From assembly GCA_035079385.1 (NCBI GenBank), contig JAVHKY010000056.1, forward strand, positions 6,579,501-6,643,500: a stretch of 64,000 nt of DNA, written 5' to 3'. Shown here piece after piece: positions 11,665-22,719 of this stretch. The notes below the pieces were generated by a model. It did no database searches. It was given only the letters and a program-made list of their open reading frames with translations, and was not told the origin of the DNA. This stretch comes from Aspidiotus rigidus (Eukaryota; Arthropoda; Insecta; Hemiptera; Diaspididae). How positions within the stretch are numbered: the stretch's first letter is position 1; the number at the start of each line of letters is the position of its first letter. Both the position numbers and the translations under genes were made by a program.

Positions 11665-12842
11665 TAGTACCATATAGGATATAGATTATAGTACACTAGA
11701 AGAGGTAAGTAGGCTCACTCCTTCGAAACTACCATATAACGCGAAGCGCAAAACGAAAAGTTCGTTTTTTCGCCACTCGCAGGCGATTCCAACCACGGTA
11801 TAAGATGAAGAGGTAGTGACACGAACGTATTCTGACTGTGGTAAACGCTGTCCGTGATTTTGAAGTAGTTCTGAACATTCCGAGCGCTGCGCTCGTGATG
11901 AAAGTGATGGGTAATGTACAGAGTCTTATGGGAACGCCGCTACTTTCAAAAATTTATTGCAGGATTAGGAATCAGCCGATGCATTTCATATTTGGCATAA
12001 AAATACCATTTAATCTACTCTATAAAATTTTGAAAGAATCATCCTTCTAAGTAAATTCTTGGATTTTTTATAATCCTTGGAAATTTCATCAATACTAGGG
12101 TACCAACGGTAACGTCTCGGCGCAGGTGGGGTCTGGAAGGAACAGGGAAACAGCCCGAGTGTTCGCTGCAAACCTAGCGGAAGTTTGTACGTACAACTTC
12201 AAAACTGCGGACACGATTTTAGCGTTGTGTCATTATCTCTTCATCTTATACCGTGATTCCAACAGATAGGTTTCCTAATTTTACATAGGCTCTTATGGAG
12301 AATTACCCTTTACGAGCTATTTTCTCAAGAAATATACGTTTTGATGAAAAATTTATGAGAAAACAAATTGAAGTACGGAAAATTTTCTTCAAGTTCACCA
12401 TTGACATGTTTGTATTTTAACGCATACTTTTAGAGAAAATCGATGATGAAGGGTTATTTCCCATAAGAGCCCATGTAAAAGTATAAAACCTATTTTTTCT
12501 ACAGCCCGCGCTTACCCCGCTCTAGAAAAACGCAGTACTAGCGCTAAAATACCGATGGGTGGACCGTTTTGAATTAATGAAAAAGTGTCTTGTTTTTTGA
12601 ACGAGTGGGCTAACTATCTCTATAGACCAACCATACTACAAAAATCATGACGCCTAGACGTGATAACGTTTAACATTGTATTCTTATCCCATCATCCCAA
12701 TTTTCATAGTTGTGTCATAGTACTGGTATGTGTATGTGTGTATTTTTTATTCCATCATCCCAATTTTCTTATCACATCTCTGCGTCAAATTGACAACATT
12801 GTTCTTAGGGCTGATGGTTGGTCTATATCCTATATGGTACTG
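11665..12842. mobile_element. Composite repeat bounded by a 20-base inverted pair
   Basis: AGTACCATATAGGATATAGA at about 11667 is mirrored by TCTATATCCTATATGGTACT at about 12822. Between them lie a P-like MITE (11794-12255) and an adjacent inverted pair at 12266-12493 carrying ACATAGGCTCTTATGG and CCATAAGAGCCCATGT. The outer ends may belong to a host repeat into which the MITE jumped. Confidence 0.45.
11794..12255. mobile_element. P-element-like 462-bp MITE, copy A
   Basis: The ends are CACGGTATAAGATGAAGAGG and the inverted equivalent ending CTTATACCGTG. It is flanked by a perfect 8-base target duplication, ATTCCAAC (11786-11793 and 12256-12263). A second 462-base copy at 22938-23399 differs at about seven positions, which suggests recent movement. 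The 70-codon open frame inside both copies is carried along by the repeat and has no recognisable protein signature. An 8-base duplication fits the P superfamily, and larger relatives here encode P-type transposase remnants. Confidence 0.85.
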
Positions 12843-13598
12843 AGCAATAAGGGCAGAGTTTGCGCTTCTATGCAAAATTTCTCCAGAGCTTGCACTCAAA
12901 GGCTTTGACTGTAATTATACCTCTTATGGACTGAGCTTTGTCCATATACTGCAATGTTAAACAAGCGTGGAAACATATATAGCGTGCGGTAGGCAGCGCG
13001 GGTGAGTGCGCGGAAGAGTAACAGCTTCTTCTCCCTCCGCAATCAACCACATCACCTATATTCAGTCCTCCGCATCTTATTTTCCTATCATATCTTTCCA
13101 CGGGCTAATGTCTCCTTAGCTCAGTCCAAAAGGTGAATATGACTGATGGGTGATAATGACTCTTAGACCATGACTATACAAGGTAGTTTTCTTTTTGCTC
13201 TTCCTTCTTCTAAAATAAAATTCAAATGAAAAGCCACCTAAAAAAGGATTTTAGAATTTTTGTTAAAGTAAACTCAGCTCCACCTTTTGTTTATCCTATT
13301 TTTTAAAATTGATTGATCAATTAAGTAGTGAAGAACTTGAAAATCATTCATTTATTATAGTAGATGCTCTGGTACAGCGGCTCTATAAGTATAGGTAATG
13401 ACACAACGCCATGATCGATCTACGCCTAGTGGGGAGAAATACCTTTATACTAGCTGTTAGAGCGTGCGGTGAGAAAAATTAGAAAATTTTATGTATCCTC
13501 TTCCTAATTGGAAAATGTTACAAGGAATAAATTTAGTTCTCTTCATTTTTTCGAAATAATCAATATTCATTGAGATATTTGCCTTTCAATTAACATAG
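12843..13598. other. No gene seen
   Basis: Mixed non-coding sequence. A GC-richer patch near 12985-13040 gives no protein or RNA I recognise. A tRNA A-box-like word near 13108 has no matching B box or cloverleaf. Confidence 0.4.
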
Positions 13599-13922
13599 GC
13601 TGTTACAGCCGGCAATAGGGCATTTCAACGTCGGCGCATTGCATACGTATTCTCCTACGTGTTATCACGTTAATTTCAAGATAATCTATCGAGCCATTCT
13701 CGAGTAATCCTTTCTTGAAAATCACGAATTTAACATGGGCTCTTATGGGAGTACGTTCTTTCTAGGAGTCAAAATGGCGTATATCAATACTTGGGTGTTC
13801 TAGATGCTCCAGTATTGGTCGTTTAGTATAATTATTTGGAGCAATGTTGGAAATACTACCATTTTGATAACACGTAGGAGAATACGTATGCAATGCGCCG
13901 ACATGGAAAAGCCTTACAGCGA
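13599..13922. mobile_element. MITE with long inverted ends (CGGCGCATTGCATACG)
   Basis: The left word GTCGGCGCATTGCATACGTA and following bases (to about 13665) are mirrored at 13865-13910. The interior carries ACATGGGCTCTTATGGGAG (about 13733). A related copy forms the outer shell of the nest at 34338-35302, where the arms again read TTCTCCTACGTGTTATC and its inverse. Confidence 0.7.
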
Positions 13923-14505
13923 CACCAACAATTATGCCCAGTATCAGCGTAAAAATGGAGTACAGCAGCTTTCAGCGGACATTGATTCCCATAATTAGGA
14001 ATAGCATTGGACCCAAATATGGAATGAGAATATTGGTAATTATAGAGTACAAAAGAAACTGTGACAAAAAAAATAAACAGGAATGAAAAACGTTTTAATA
14101 ATGTTTTTTTACAAAATTCACATTGAAATTTCAACAATTTTTGCTTTTTTTCCCCTAAAAAATTACGAGAACATTATGATTCCATATAAGGCAACCTCGA
14201 CTTTTTACCATTACTCACCTCAAAAAAGCTCAATCATTCTATTGCCAAAACAGGCGTTACTATGTGAAAATACATACTTTTCTACTCATCTTTACTGGCT
14301 TACTCCTTCAGATGATTTGGTTGTCAGTAAAATTGAAATTCAACACAAGAAAAATGTTGTCAAAATGACGGAAAAAAAATGATGTTCTTCACAGACCGTT
14401 TGATCATAAAACCTAAGCCCCGTCGATACTGGATATCATTTTTTCCAATGCTCTTTTATTTTTGCATACTTTCACTTACCTTCCGAGATATCAGCCCGTT
14501 CCATA
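13923..14505. other. No gene seen
   Basis: AT-rich spacer with open frames that lack protein-like features. Nothing I can name. Confidence 0.4.
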
Positions 14506-14881
14506 ATGGACTGTAGTTAATGTGACGTCACAACTATCGATAACAGATCGATTTTGTCCATTTGGCATTTTGCTCCCTTAAGAAATACATGTGGAGCAGA
14601 GATCACTACGCTACAATTAAATATAAAGAACGATACGGTCAAGAGATTTTTTTTTTTTGCAAATAGCGAGAAGTTGATAAATTTAAAATATAAACTTTGC
14701 TGTAAATTTCAACACCTCATATTAAATTAATACCATGGTCATCTTTGCTCCGCATGTATTTCTTATGGGGAGCAAAATGCCAAATGGACATATTTTCAGC
14801 AGAATAGGTACTTCTGCTCACTCACGCCTATGCATTTTGCACTCACATTCATGTTGCATTATCACAAATAACACAGTCCAT
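14506..14881. mobile_element. MITE with ATGGACTG ends, copy 2
   Basis: Same family as 11275-11641. The left end ATGGACTGTAGTTAATGTGA is followed by TGACGTCA (14523-14530), and the right end is AATAACACAGTCCAT. Inside is the pair TTTGCTCCCTTAAGAAATAC and GTATTTCTTATGGGGAGCAA. Confidence 0.75.
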
Positions 14882-14940
14882 TGGCGTCTCTCCCCTTTTT
14901 GTCGGATACTGCTGAATTGATACATCAGGATTCAGGAAGC

Positions 14941-15285
14941 TATACTCTGCCGTACAAAGTTAAATTGACGTATATATGCGAAAACAACAATCACCGAGAC
15001 GAGGCGTTCGGATCAATGGGCTGTATGTGTGTTGGTAACAAAGCTTCGTATTCACACACCACTACTATCACAGTCGATTGCATATCAGTGCATATACGTC
15101 CCTATTTTGGACGTATACCACAGAAAATTATTATAATCATCGAATTCTGCGTTGAAAATTGCTATGAGTGAGCAACTTATGCGATCTTGATATCTTTCGA
15201 ATACATGTTTAAATTCTTTTTGATACTTTTCCGTGATCGTTGTTTTTGCATATACGTCAATTCAACTTTGTACGGCAGTACTGCA
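14941..15285. repeat. Foldback repeat, about 50-base arms
   Basis: The left arm at 14941-14993 contains CTGCCGTACAAAGTTAAATT and ACGTATATATGCGAAAACAA. It is mirrored at 15233-15283 by TTGTTTTTGCATATACGTCA and CAACTTTGTACGGCAG. Confidence 0.7.
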
Positions 15286-15489
15286 GTGGGTACCTATAAT
15301 GAAGAGATCCAGATTTTGCAGAACTGTGATTGAAGATTTGACAGCTGCAATTTGTAAATATTGCTTCTATATAAATAAAGTTTTTGGCATGAATGGAAAA
15401 AAATTCAATGCACTTTCCTCCAGAAGCGAAAATAAAAATGATAGAAAAAGAAATATTTGTGAAGCGATTGAGATTATGAAGTGTAATAC

Positions 15490-15937
15490 CACAGTACACT
15501 AAAGAGGTATTGACACTATACAAAATTCTTGTCACACAAAATAATGTAGTTCATACATAATTCCGCTGCGTTCGCTGCGCCGTTGTAAATGCCTTCCGCA
15601 CCCCACTAGCGTTGTTACCTTACCGGAGGTACCATAGAACTGACCAATTTCCAAGGGTTATAAAAAATCAAGAAATTTACACATGAGAGTAATTTTTTTT
15701 TGAAATATGTAGAGCATAATGAGTAGTGTATTCGCACCAAGTTTCAGATTTTTTAGTTGATTTCTGTCTCTTCTACAATTTTTTTAAAAATTGTGAATTT
15801 ACATAAGACTCTATGTATAACCGGGGAACGGATCATTGGCGCTACATAGTGGTAAAACACTCAAGTACATCATTTCTCGTGACAGCATTAGTAATGGTGA
15901 ACATAGGTAGGTGTGAATACCTCTTTAGTGTACCGTG
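15490..15937. mobile_element. P-element-like MITE, 448 bp
   Basis: The ends are CACAGTACACTAAAGAGG and CCTCTTTAGTGTACCGTG. The flanking 8-mers TGTAATAC and TGTAATGG match at six positions, so the duplication has probably decayed. Its right third resembles the right end of the 2.5-kb element at 22301-24847 (ACCGGGGAAC and ACATCATTT words), so it is probably an internally deleted relative. Confidence 0.75.
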
Positions 15938-15941
15938 TGTA

Positions 15942-16090
15942 ATGGACTGTGTTATTGTGACGTCATTCGTTTAGCAAGAGTACTCATTCTGCACGAAATT
16001 TATCCCATCGCAAATTTGCTCCCCATAAGAAAACATGGGAAGCAAATCGATCCTATGGTATTAATCAAAAATGAGAAAGAATTGAGGGAA
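15942..16090. mobile_element. MITE with ATGGACTG ends, truncated copy 3
   Basis: The first 150 bases match 11275-11420 closely, including TGACGTCA (15958-15965) and GCTCCCCATAAGAAAACATG. The match stops abruptly where the next repeat begins (AACTCGCAGCAGTCATAAC). Confidence 0.7.
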
Positions 16091-17275
16091 ACTCGCAGCA
16101 GTCATAACTATCTGCTCGGAATCGCCTTCATTAACTATGTTAATTGAGGCAAACAGGGAACCTGTTGTGGTATTTATTAGTCAAGCTTGAACTTCTTTAG
16201 AGTAGGGTTATACTAGGCTCAAGCTTACTTTACCTTACTTTATATTACCTCTATTATACTAGGCATACTAGAGGCTTTAGCCTACACATCAGGGGGGGTG
16301 TAAACTCGCAACGGGGGGAAAAGGGGGGAAATAAAGTAGCAGATTTCTCAATCACCCACGAGGTATAGCCCTGCATCAAGCTATGCTAATGCGGGGGTCC
16401 AAGCCTACTTTATACTAGCTATAATACTAGGACTTAAGCTATGTAGTAGGTTCTAGTAAAGAGGCTTTAGCCTACTACAGGTCTATATTAAGCCCAGTAT
16501 AGGCTGAAATCAGGGGTAGGGGGAAACTCGCAGATTTCTCACTTACCCACAAGTTATAGGCCTGCCTCAAGCTATGCTAATTTGGAGGTCGAAGTCTACT
16601 TTATACTAGCTATTCTAATACGGGGGTCCAAGCCTACTTTATACTAGCTCTATAATACTAGGACTTGAACTATGTAGTGGGATCTAGTAAAGAGGCTTTA
16701 GCCTACTGCAGGTCTATATTAAGCCTAGTATAGGCTGAAATAACTCGCAGATTTCTCACTCACCCACAAGGTATAGGCATGCCTCAAGCTATGCAAATTT
16801 GGAGGTCCAAGCCTACTTTATACTAGTTTTATTATACTAGGCCTAGTGTAGGATAACAATGGGGGGGGGGGGTACATATAAAGTCACAGATTTTCAATCA
16901 CCCACGGGGATACTAGGCCTAGTGTAGAATAACAATGAGGGGGGGTGTATATATAGTCACAGATTTTCAATCACGCACGGGGTGGCCTAGTGTTTATAAG
17001 CTTGAAACTAGTATAACCCTAATACAATACAAAGTATAAGCCACCTCCTAAGTCTATGGTACATAAGAACCCTATAAAGTAGGCGTGGACCTCATATAAG
17101 CCTAGCATAATATATAGTATAAACCCAGTATAATATACTGCTCGAATCAGAGAGAAGCCCACTCCTATCATCTATAGCTCGGAGGTGAAAATTTTTCCAA
17201 GTCCAATGTTTTTCCTCCCGGCGCCCGACGGTTTTCATCAAATTACCCTCCAATAAAACAGGTTCCCTGTTAAAA
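16091..17275. mobile_element. AACAGGGAACCTGTT-ended repeat, copy 2, with CTAG-rich array
   Basis: It is bounded by AAACAGGGAACCTGTT (about 16151) and AAACAGGTTCCCTGTT (about 17258). About 60 bases outside the left end (16091-16150) match the inverse of 36050-36112, so the family boundary may be wider. The interior from about 16190 to 17110 is an irregular tandem array of roughly 170-200-base units. The units are rich in TACTAGG, CTAGTATA and GCCTACTTTATACTAG, with interspersed G-runs. No coding capacity is seen. Confidence 0.6.
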
Positions 17276-17318
17276 GTCAGACAGAGGGCGAAGCGCGGTA
17301 CATGTACCGCGCCTTGGC

Positions 17319-17920
17319 CAGGGCTGAGAACCGTTTTAATTTTTAAAAGGTTCTCGGTTTGGTTCCAGGTACGTGTAAACGGTTCCGGTTTTTTCCGGTT
17401 CCAGATATTGCCTATGATAAAGGTTCCCGGATCTTTCTGGTTCCGGGAATGAAATATGATATAATGGTTCAGGATCTTTTTGGTTCCAGGAATGTAATTG
17501 TAATATAAATATATAATAGAACGGATCCAGATCTTTTCAGTTTTAATTTCCCAAAATGAAATATAACACTGATTAGAAGAAACCATGGTGAAGAAACAAC
17601 CTTTCATTACGGGTGTTTCAACGTCCTTTTTGTTAGTTTGTTGTTTTTACTTTGCACTCTGCAAAATTCCATTTTGACAAGATCCTTAAAGAACCGTAAT
17701 GAGAACCATTATAATTTTTTAAAAGGTTCTCGGTTTGGTTCCGGTTCCGGGTATGTGTAAACGGTTTCGGATCTTTCCGGTTCTCTTCTCCAAGATAAAA
17801 GGTTCCGGGTATTGCCCATGATAAAGGTTCCCGGATCTTTTTCGTTCCGGTTCTCAGACCCATTTATAAAGATTCCGGTTTGGGTATCATTCTGGTTCCC
17901 GGTTCCGGTTCTCAGCCCTG
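17319..17920. mobile_element. hAT-like MITE filled with GGTTCCGG words
   Basis: The ends are CAGGGCTGAGAACCG and CGGTTCTCAGCCCTG. The interior repeats GGTTCCGG, GGATCTTT and GGTTCTCGGTTTGGTTCCG many times. It is flanked by a second inverted pair, CAGAGGGCGAA (17283) and TTCGCCCTCTGTC (17921-17933). No 8-base duplication is seen next to CAGGG. The long minus-strand open frames here arise from the repeated word. Confidence 0.65.
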
Positions 17921-18935
17921 TTTCGCCCTCTGTCCAATTTTTTATTTTAAAACGTGAATAACTCGCTTTGTAGTTAATCAATCTTAACGAGACCGAGTTC
18001 AAAAAATCGAGAATCGTTTACTCTTTCCATAATTATATTATTTATAAACTTTTTCCCCGCGGAATCGAATACTGTTCGCAAATCAATGATTAACGTGTTT
18101 TTCCGAAGGTTTTTTCATAAGAGCTTGTATAAAACTCGGCCCCGTATTTTTCGTCATTGGGACATTACCAGATTTAATATTCCGGTCTGATACTAAAGAC
18201 GACCATGATCATGATCACCTTTGTACGCAGGGCAACCAACATTGCAAACTCCAAATTACGCCGCCTATTGTCGACAATTTCTTTAATGTAATTCTTTTGG
18301 GAAATTAAAAATTGCTCGGATTTGAGCAGGGATGGGTACGGATTGCGAAAATTTGATCCGGATCATGGATTGCGAATCGTTCATTGAGAACGATCCGCAT
18401 CACGGATCAGTGACATTTCTTTAGGATCTCACGGGGCCACGGATCAATCCACTGCGAATCAGAACATTTGATCCGTGATCCGGAAAACAGTGATCCGTGA
18501 TCTGGGGTTCATTCATCATCTGTGATCCGCGAATCATTGATCTGTGATCTGCGATCCGATCCGTCTTGAAAACAAGAACTCAAATAGAAGGTAAATTTTT
18601 CTTCCTCTTTCTCCTTGGAGAATGTGGTTGTTTTGCAACGTGAAAAAATTATGAGGCTCTAGAGTAGAGCCATTGACTATATACACTTTGTAAGCAGACG
18701 TACAAACCTATTGTTAAAATGTTGTCGGTTTTCGGACACACGTTGGAAACAAATAACAGATCGCGCCAGATGTTAAGACGTGGGTGTAACAGAGAGGGAT
18801 GTATGTTCTCTCTCCTTTGCACCAACGGTTAACACCCAGCGCACTCAGGTAGCAGTTTCCAACGAAACGACAACTCTTTTAACAAAAGGTTTGTACGTCT
18901 GCTTACGAAGTGTATATAGCACGGTATAAGACATA

Positions 18936-19068
18936 TACTCTGTCCGCAAATAGAATGGGTCGCGTAAACAAACCCGCGAACCGCTTCCTCGCATCGTAAT
19001 CAATTTTTTTTGCATGAAAGCGGGTCGCGGGTTTGTTGACGTGACCCATTCTATTTGCGGACAGAGTA
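18936..19068. mobile_element. 133-bp MITE, ACTCTGTCCGC ends, TA target
   Basis: TACTCTGTCCGCAAATAGAA is mirrored by TTCTATTTGCGGACAGAGTA. TA dinucleotides flank it, and the neighbouring P-like end reads through once the insert is removed. The interior pairs as GGGTCGCGTAAACAAACCCG with its inverse. A related copy lies at 33343-33461. The TA target suggests a mariner-type mobiliser. Confidence 0.8.
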
Positions 19069-20326
19069 TAGAGGTATTGACACGAAACGGAAAACGTGTC
19101 TCCGGTTTTGTGACAGTTCACACTTTGACCGCAAGACAGCGCTAAAAGACTGCGCCCGGTGCTTACATGCTGTAGTAAAGTAATTTGCCGTCTGATTTGG
19201 CCTTTTTACATCTACCAAGTGAGATTATTGAAATTTATTGAGAAGAATAATTTGTATCATGTTTCATTTATATTGGAAATTATATACTGTAGTTTAATCA
19301 GCACAGATTATATTTATTTCCTAAGTTGAAAAGACAGGTATGTACTTTGTACCAGGAGTAGTACTGCTATGATGGTTGATTTTTATGAAAGAAATTTATT
19401 CACATAAATCTCCATTATCTTTTAAATCTTCATTTCAAGTCGTGTTTGAAAGATTGAATATACAAGTAGTATAATCTTGAACCATTGATCCCAGATGCTT
19501 CTTGATTTGGGCTAGCTTCCTGTGATCAAAGTGTACAATAATTCCTTTTTGTTACATTCTACTAGAATTCTTTGGATTGTTCACATAGTGCTGGACACGT
19601 TCCTAATCTGACATTATAAGACGTCATAGTCGTCGTATACATCGTGCTGGACACGGTCATCAGATTACTTCATTTTTGTATACCTACATTGTTCTGGGAC
19701 ACTTTCCAAATGTGACTAGGGAAGCTCGAGCACCTTAATGTGACCTGATAAGACGTCAAATACATTGTACTGGACACGGTCATACATCATTTTAAATTCT
19801 TACACATCGTGCGGGACACAATCGTTCTACAATATTTCAGACAATTTCTGTATGCTTTCAAGTATGTTGCGCCGGATGGGTGAAGTACAAATAAGAAAAA
19901 AAAGATAATTTGTGATAGTGATTAAAGTTGCATGTTTATTTTTTGCATCTAAATTAAGGCATGAACTAATAGCTTTTCAGATCTTGCTGAACTCAGGCTC
20001 ATAAACAGCCGGCGCAAGTAGTATTGATGACAAGAAAAAAAAAAAAAAAAAAATATGCTAAATTATTTCTCAAATTTGGTTTGTTTCAACGATGAAAACA
20101 ATTATTAACGTTGAATTTTAATGATCTTCATGGTATGGTTATTTTTGTAGCGGTTTTTTGGAACAATCCGCCAAGCAGGTATTCAAAATGACCATCCAGC
20201 AATGCCAACGTTCCTCCAATTGTATCGCTTGTTATCGACGTATAGATTACTGAGACCTCCTAAATTTGGGAATTGTTCGATCGATTCCAGTGACTGCGAT
20301 ATTAGTACTGGTACCTACCTATTTCT

Positions 20327-20900
20327 ATGGAAGATTTCGAGAGAATTTTTACCCAAGAAAAGCCATCTCAGTCAGCTTTACAAAATCTAAAACTTCGCCT
20401 AGATTCTTTGATTGAAGAAGAATTGTGGGAAGATGAAGAATTTATTGCCACCACAACTAATTCCGAATTAACAGACATTATAATTTATCACGCGTGCGGG
20501 TATTTATGCCGTCGCTTATTGCGCTTATCTAAATGTAACACTTGTCGTGAAGCATTACTTACCAAATTAGAGACTTTGGAACTAGATGTTGCAGAAATGG
20601 TCAATCCTAAAACCAAAGGATTCTTGTTGTACTGTAACCTATATCTTTATTTGCTCTTTTGAAAAACTGAAGATCTTTTTGTAATTAACTCCAAGTTTTA
20701 GTGATTGCTACAATAGAACCCTAAATGATGTGTTTGGAAATTTACCTCTCTCAATCACTTGTAATATTCACAAAAGTGAAATTGTTGCTACTTCCCTCCA
20801 TTACTATATTGTCATAGGCATGAGGCAATAGCCTATATGAGCGGACTCAAAATCGCTCTCATACAAAACAATCACAAAAAAAGAAGAAAGAGGCAAAGCT
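20327..20900 (+). pseudogene. P-element-like transposase, C-terminal remnant
   Basis: The open part encodes about 110 residues with a conserved core: YHACGYLCRRL, a C-x2-C pair (KCNTCREAL), then VAEMVNPKTKGFLLYCNLYL. These fit the C-terminal region of P-element/THAP9-type transposases. After about 20660 the frame breaks, but CNIHKSEIVA, SLHYYIVIGMRQ and a Lys/Arg-rich tail can be followed across frames. The catalytic core and THAP finger are missing. The same protein is represented, equally broken, at 22720-23716. Confidence 0.65.
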
Positions 20901-21558
20901 ACGCTCAGAATAAATGTTTAATCAACCTCTGAATAAGTTCTTATTTCAATTTTTGATATTTGTGTTGCGTTGAACTTGAAGTCTTGTGTTTGACAATATT
21001 AATGAATCTTGAAGTACCTATTACCATAGAAAGGCAAAATATTCTTGAGAATTTCTTGTAGCACTGGTCTGATATTCTTCTAAAATATGATACTTTGTTT
21101 TCTGGTTTGGGATGTTGAGTTCAAAAATGCATCTGAAAACATTTTGAATTTAGGGAGGTGAAATATTCTTACAAATTTTTCATGACACTGATAATGAGGT
21201 AAAAGAAATATTTGTTGTTAGTTCCTCGATAGATTCTCCTAAGATATAATTCTTGTTAGTCGTTAAAATATGAAAATTGAATTTCTCCAGACAATAATAC
21301 AGAGTTTCAACTCTATATGCCCATTGCCTATTCCCCATTTTTTTTTGCTAAAAATACAAATTTCCGCCTTAAGACTACGTGCTCTACAGAATCAAGCGGG
21401 CGCTAATTATTAACGCCATCTACCAACGTGTAACGGAACTGTCACAACATTGGCGACAGCGATTTGTACAGTGGAGAATAGGCGCGTGTCAATACCTCTA
21501 TATCTTATACCGTGGTATATAGTCAATGGTAGAGCTTTTCACTTCAGTCTGGACACGA

Positions 21559-22133
21559 CCTACTTTATATAAGGCCGGAATATAGACAATGACAACAGCA
21601 CGCAGTGGATTCTTATCACTTATCAGTGACGTTTCGGGGCAGTTCATGTTCATTGGTGTGGTGTAACCATTGTGTATAAGTGTAGTGCACTTCGTCTCCC
21701 ATCTGATTATTAATTTTCAAACGATGATAACTGCACTCGAACTGCATCAATTTTACTGAAATGGGGCTTAAAAAACAGAAAATCGTTTGCTCTTCTAATT
21801 AAATTCTTTTCGTTTTTTTCAAAAACCGCGTTTTATTAGCGTAAGAGTGAATTTTTTCATTTTTTCCCATAAGCATCCATGTAATTCTGTACCTAAGGCG
21901 CTAGAGGTATTCTCAAAAATGTAAACAAACACGTGATGTGGTGGTAAATTTTAGTGAAGCGGTGCGACTTAATGTGATTTTGCATTAAGTTGCACCGCTT
22001 CACTAAAATTTACCACCACATCACGTGTTTGTTTACATTCTTGAGAATACCTCTAGCGCCTTATTGTACCCACTGATTTTGAAGTGCGACGTTGTGACTT
22101 CGCTACATTCCGGCCTTATACATATAAAGTAGG
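21559..22133. mobile_element. MITE with CCTACTTTATAT ends
   Basis: CCTACTTTATATAAGGCCGG at the left is mirrored by CCGGCCTTATACATATAAAG at the right. The element interrupts the hAT-like GATCCG element. Inside it sits the long hairpin at 21894-22063. Confidence 0.65.
21894..22063. repeat. Near-perfect 81-base-arm hairpin
   Basis: The arms at 21894-21974 and 21983-22063 match with two mismatches around an 8-base loop (TGATTTTG). The outer word is TAAGGCGCTAGAGGTATTC. If transcribed on either strand it would form a long double-stranded stem. AGAGGTATT at the base of the stem echoes the P-like ends nearby. Confidence 0.9.
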
Positions 22134-22719
22134 CCGTGATCTGGAGCAAGAAAAAAAAAACGCGATCCGCGCGCGTCAATGCAAATGATTTGGATCAAAT
22201 CTACCATAAATGAAAAAATGATCCGGATCAATCGTGGATCATAAAGCGCGGGAAAAAAATGTTCCCAATACGGACCACCAATTATTGATCCGTGATCCGC
22301 CACGGTACACTAAAGAGGTATTGACACTTGCGTATGCTTACCATTGCGGACATTGTCACGAAAAATGATATACTTCATTATTTTGCCGCTACGCAGCGCT
22401 AAGGAGTTGGTCCCCGGCTTATACGTTGTTAGCACATATATAGGAATAGGAAATTTACATAGGAAGTTGCGACATTTCCTTGTTTTTAGCACATTTTTGA
22501 GATTCTGAATTATTTTTAAAAATTGGGTGATTAATGAGAAGGATAAGAGCGTGGATAAGAGCAACTTTAGTAATCTATATTATTAATTTTATTGAAAATA
22601 AATCTACTGTGGAAGTAAGTAGGTACGAGTCAGAATTTTGCATATTTCATTATGAATCAAAGATAATGGCATATTGAATGTATATGATTGTTCATTATTC
22701 TTATCGTCCAGATTGAATT

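Larger units (their letters stand above)
18920..21514 (+). mobile_element. P-element-like transposon, 2.6 kb, defective
   Basis: The ends are CACGGTATAAGA and TCTTATACCGTG, followed inward by AGAGGTATTGACACG on both sides. A perfect 8-base duplication, GTATATAG, flanks it (18912-18919 and 21515-21522). Its left end is split by a TA-duplicating MITE at 18936-19068. A decayed transposase tail lies at about 20327-20880. Repeats of the word CTGGACACGGTCAT / GTGCTGGACACG occur near 19590-19810. Confidence 0.85.
18665..21535. mobile_element. MITE interrupted by a P-like element
   Basis: The left arm (GAGCCATTGACTATATACAC and on to about 18740) is mirrored by 18840-18919 plus 21515-21535 (GTATATAGTCAATGGTAGAG). 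The right arm is cut by the P-like element at 18920-21514. Removing that element rejoins the arm. Confidence 0.75.

Noticed and set aside
11838..12050. 70-codon open frame, nearly identical at 22982-23194
   Set aside because: It lies wholly within the two 462-bp MITE copies, so identity reflects recent transposition. It has no recognisable domain and no splice or start context.
13100..13150. tRNA-like A-box word (TTAGCTCAGTCC)
   Set aside because: No matching B box or acceptor stem could be found within tRNA length.
17092..18002. Long minus-strand open frames (up to 171 codons)
   Set aside because: They are generated by the GGTTCCGG-type repeated word of the hAT-like MITE, giving periodic RNRNQTENL-like peptides rather than a protein family.
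18590..22600. Possible horizontally acquired bacterial gene in the repeat island
   Set aside because: All coding pieces there match the two P-like elements. No bacterial-type frame, codon bias or operon structure is present.
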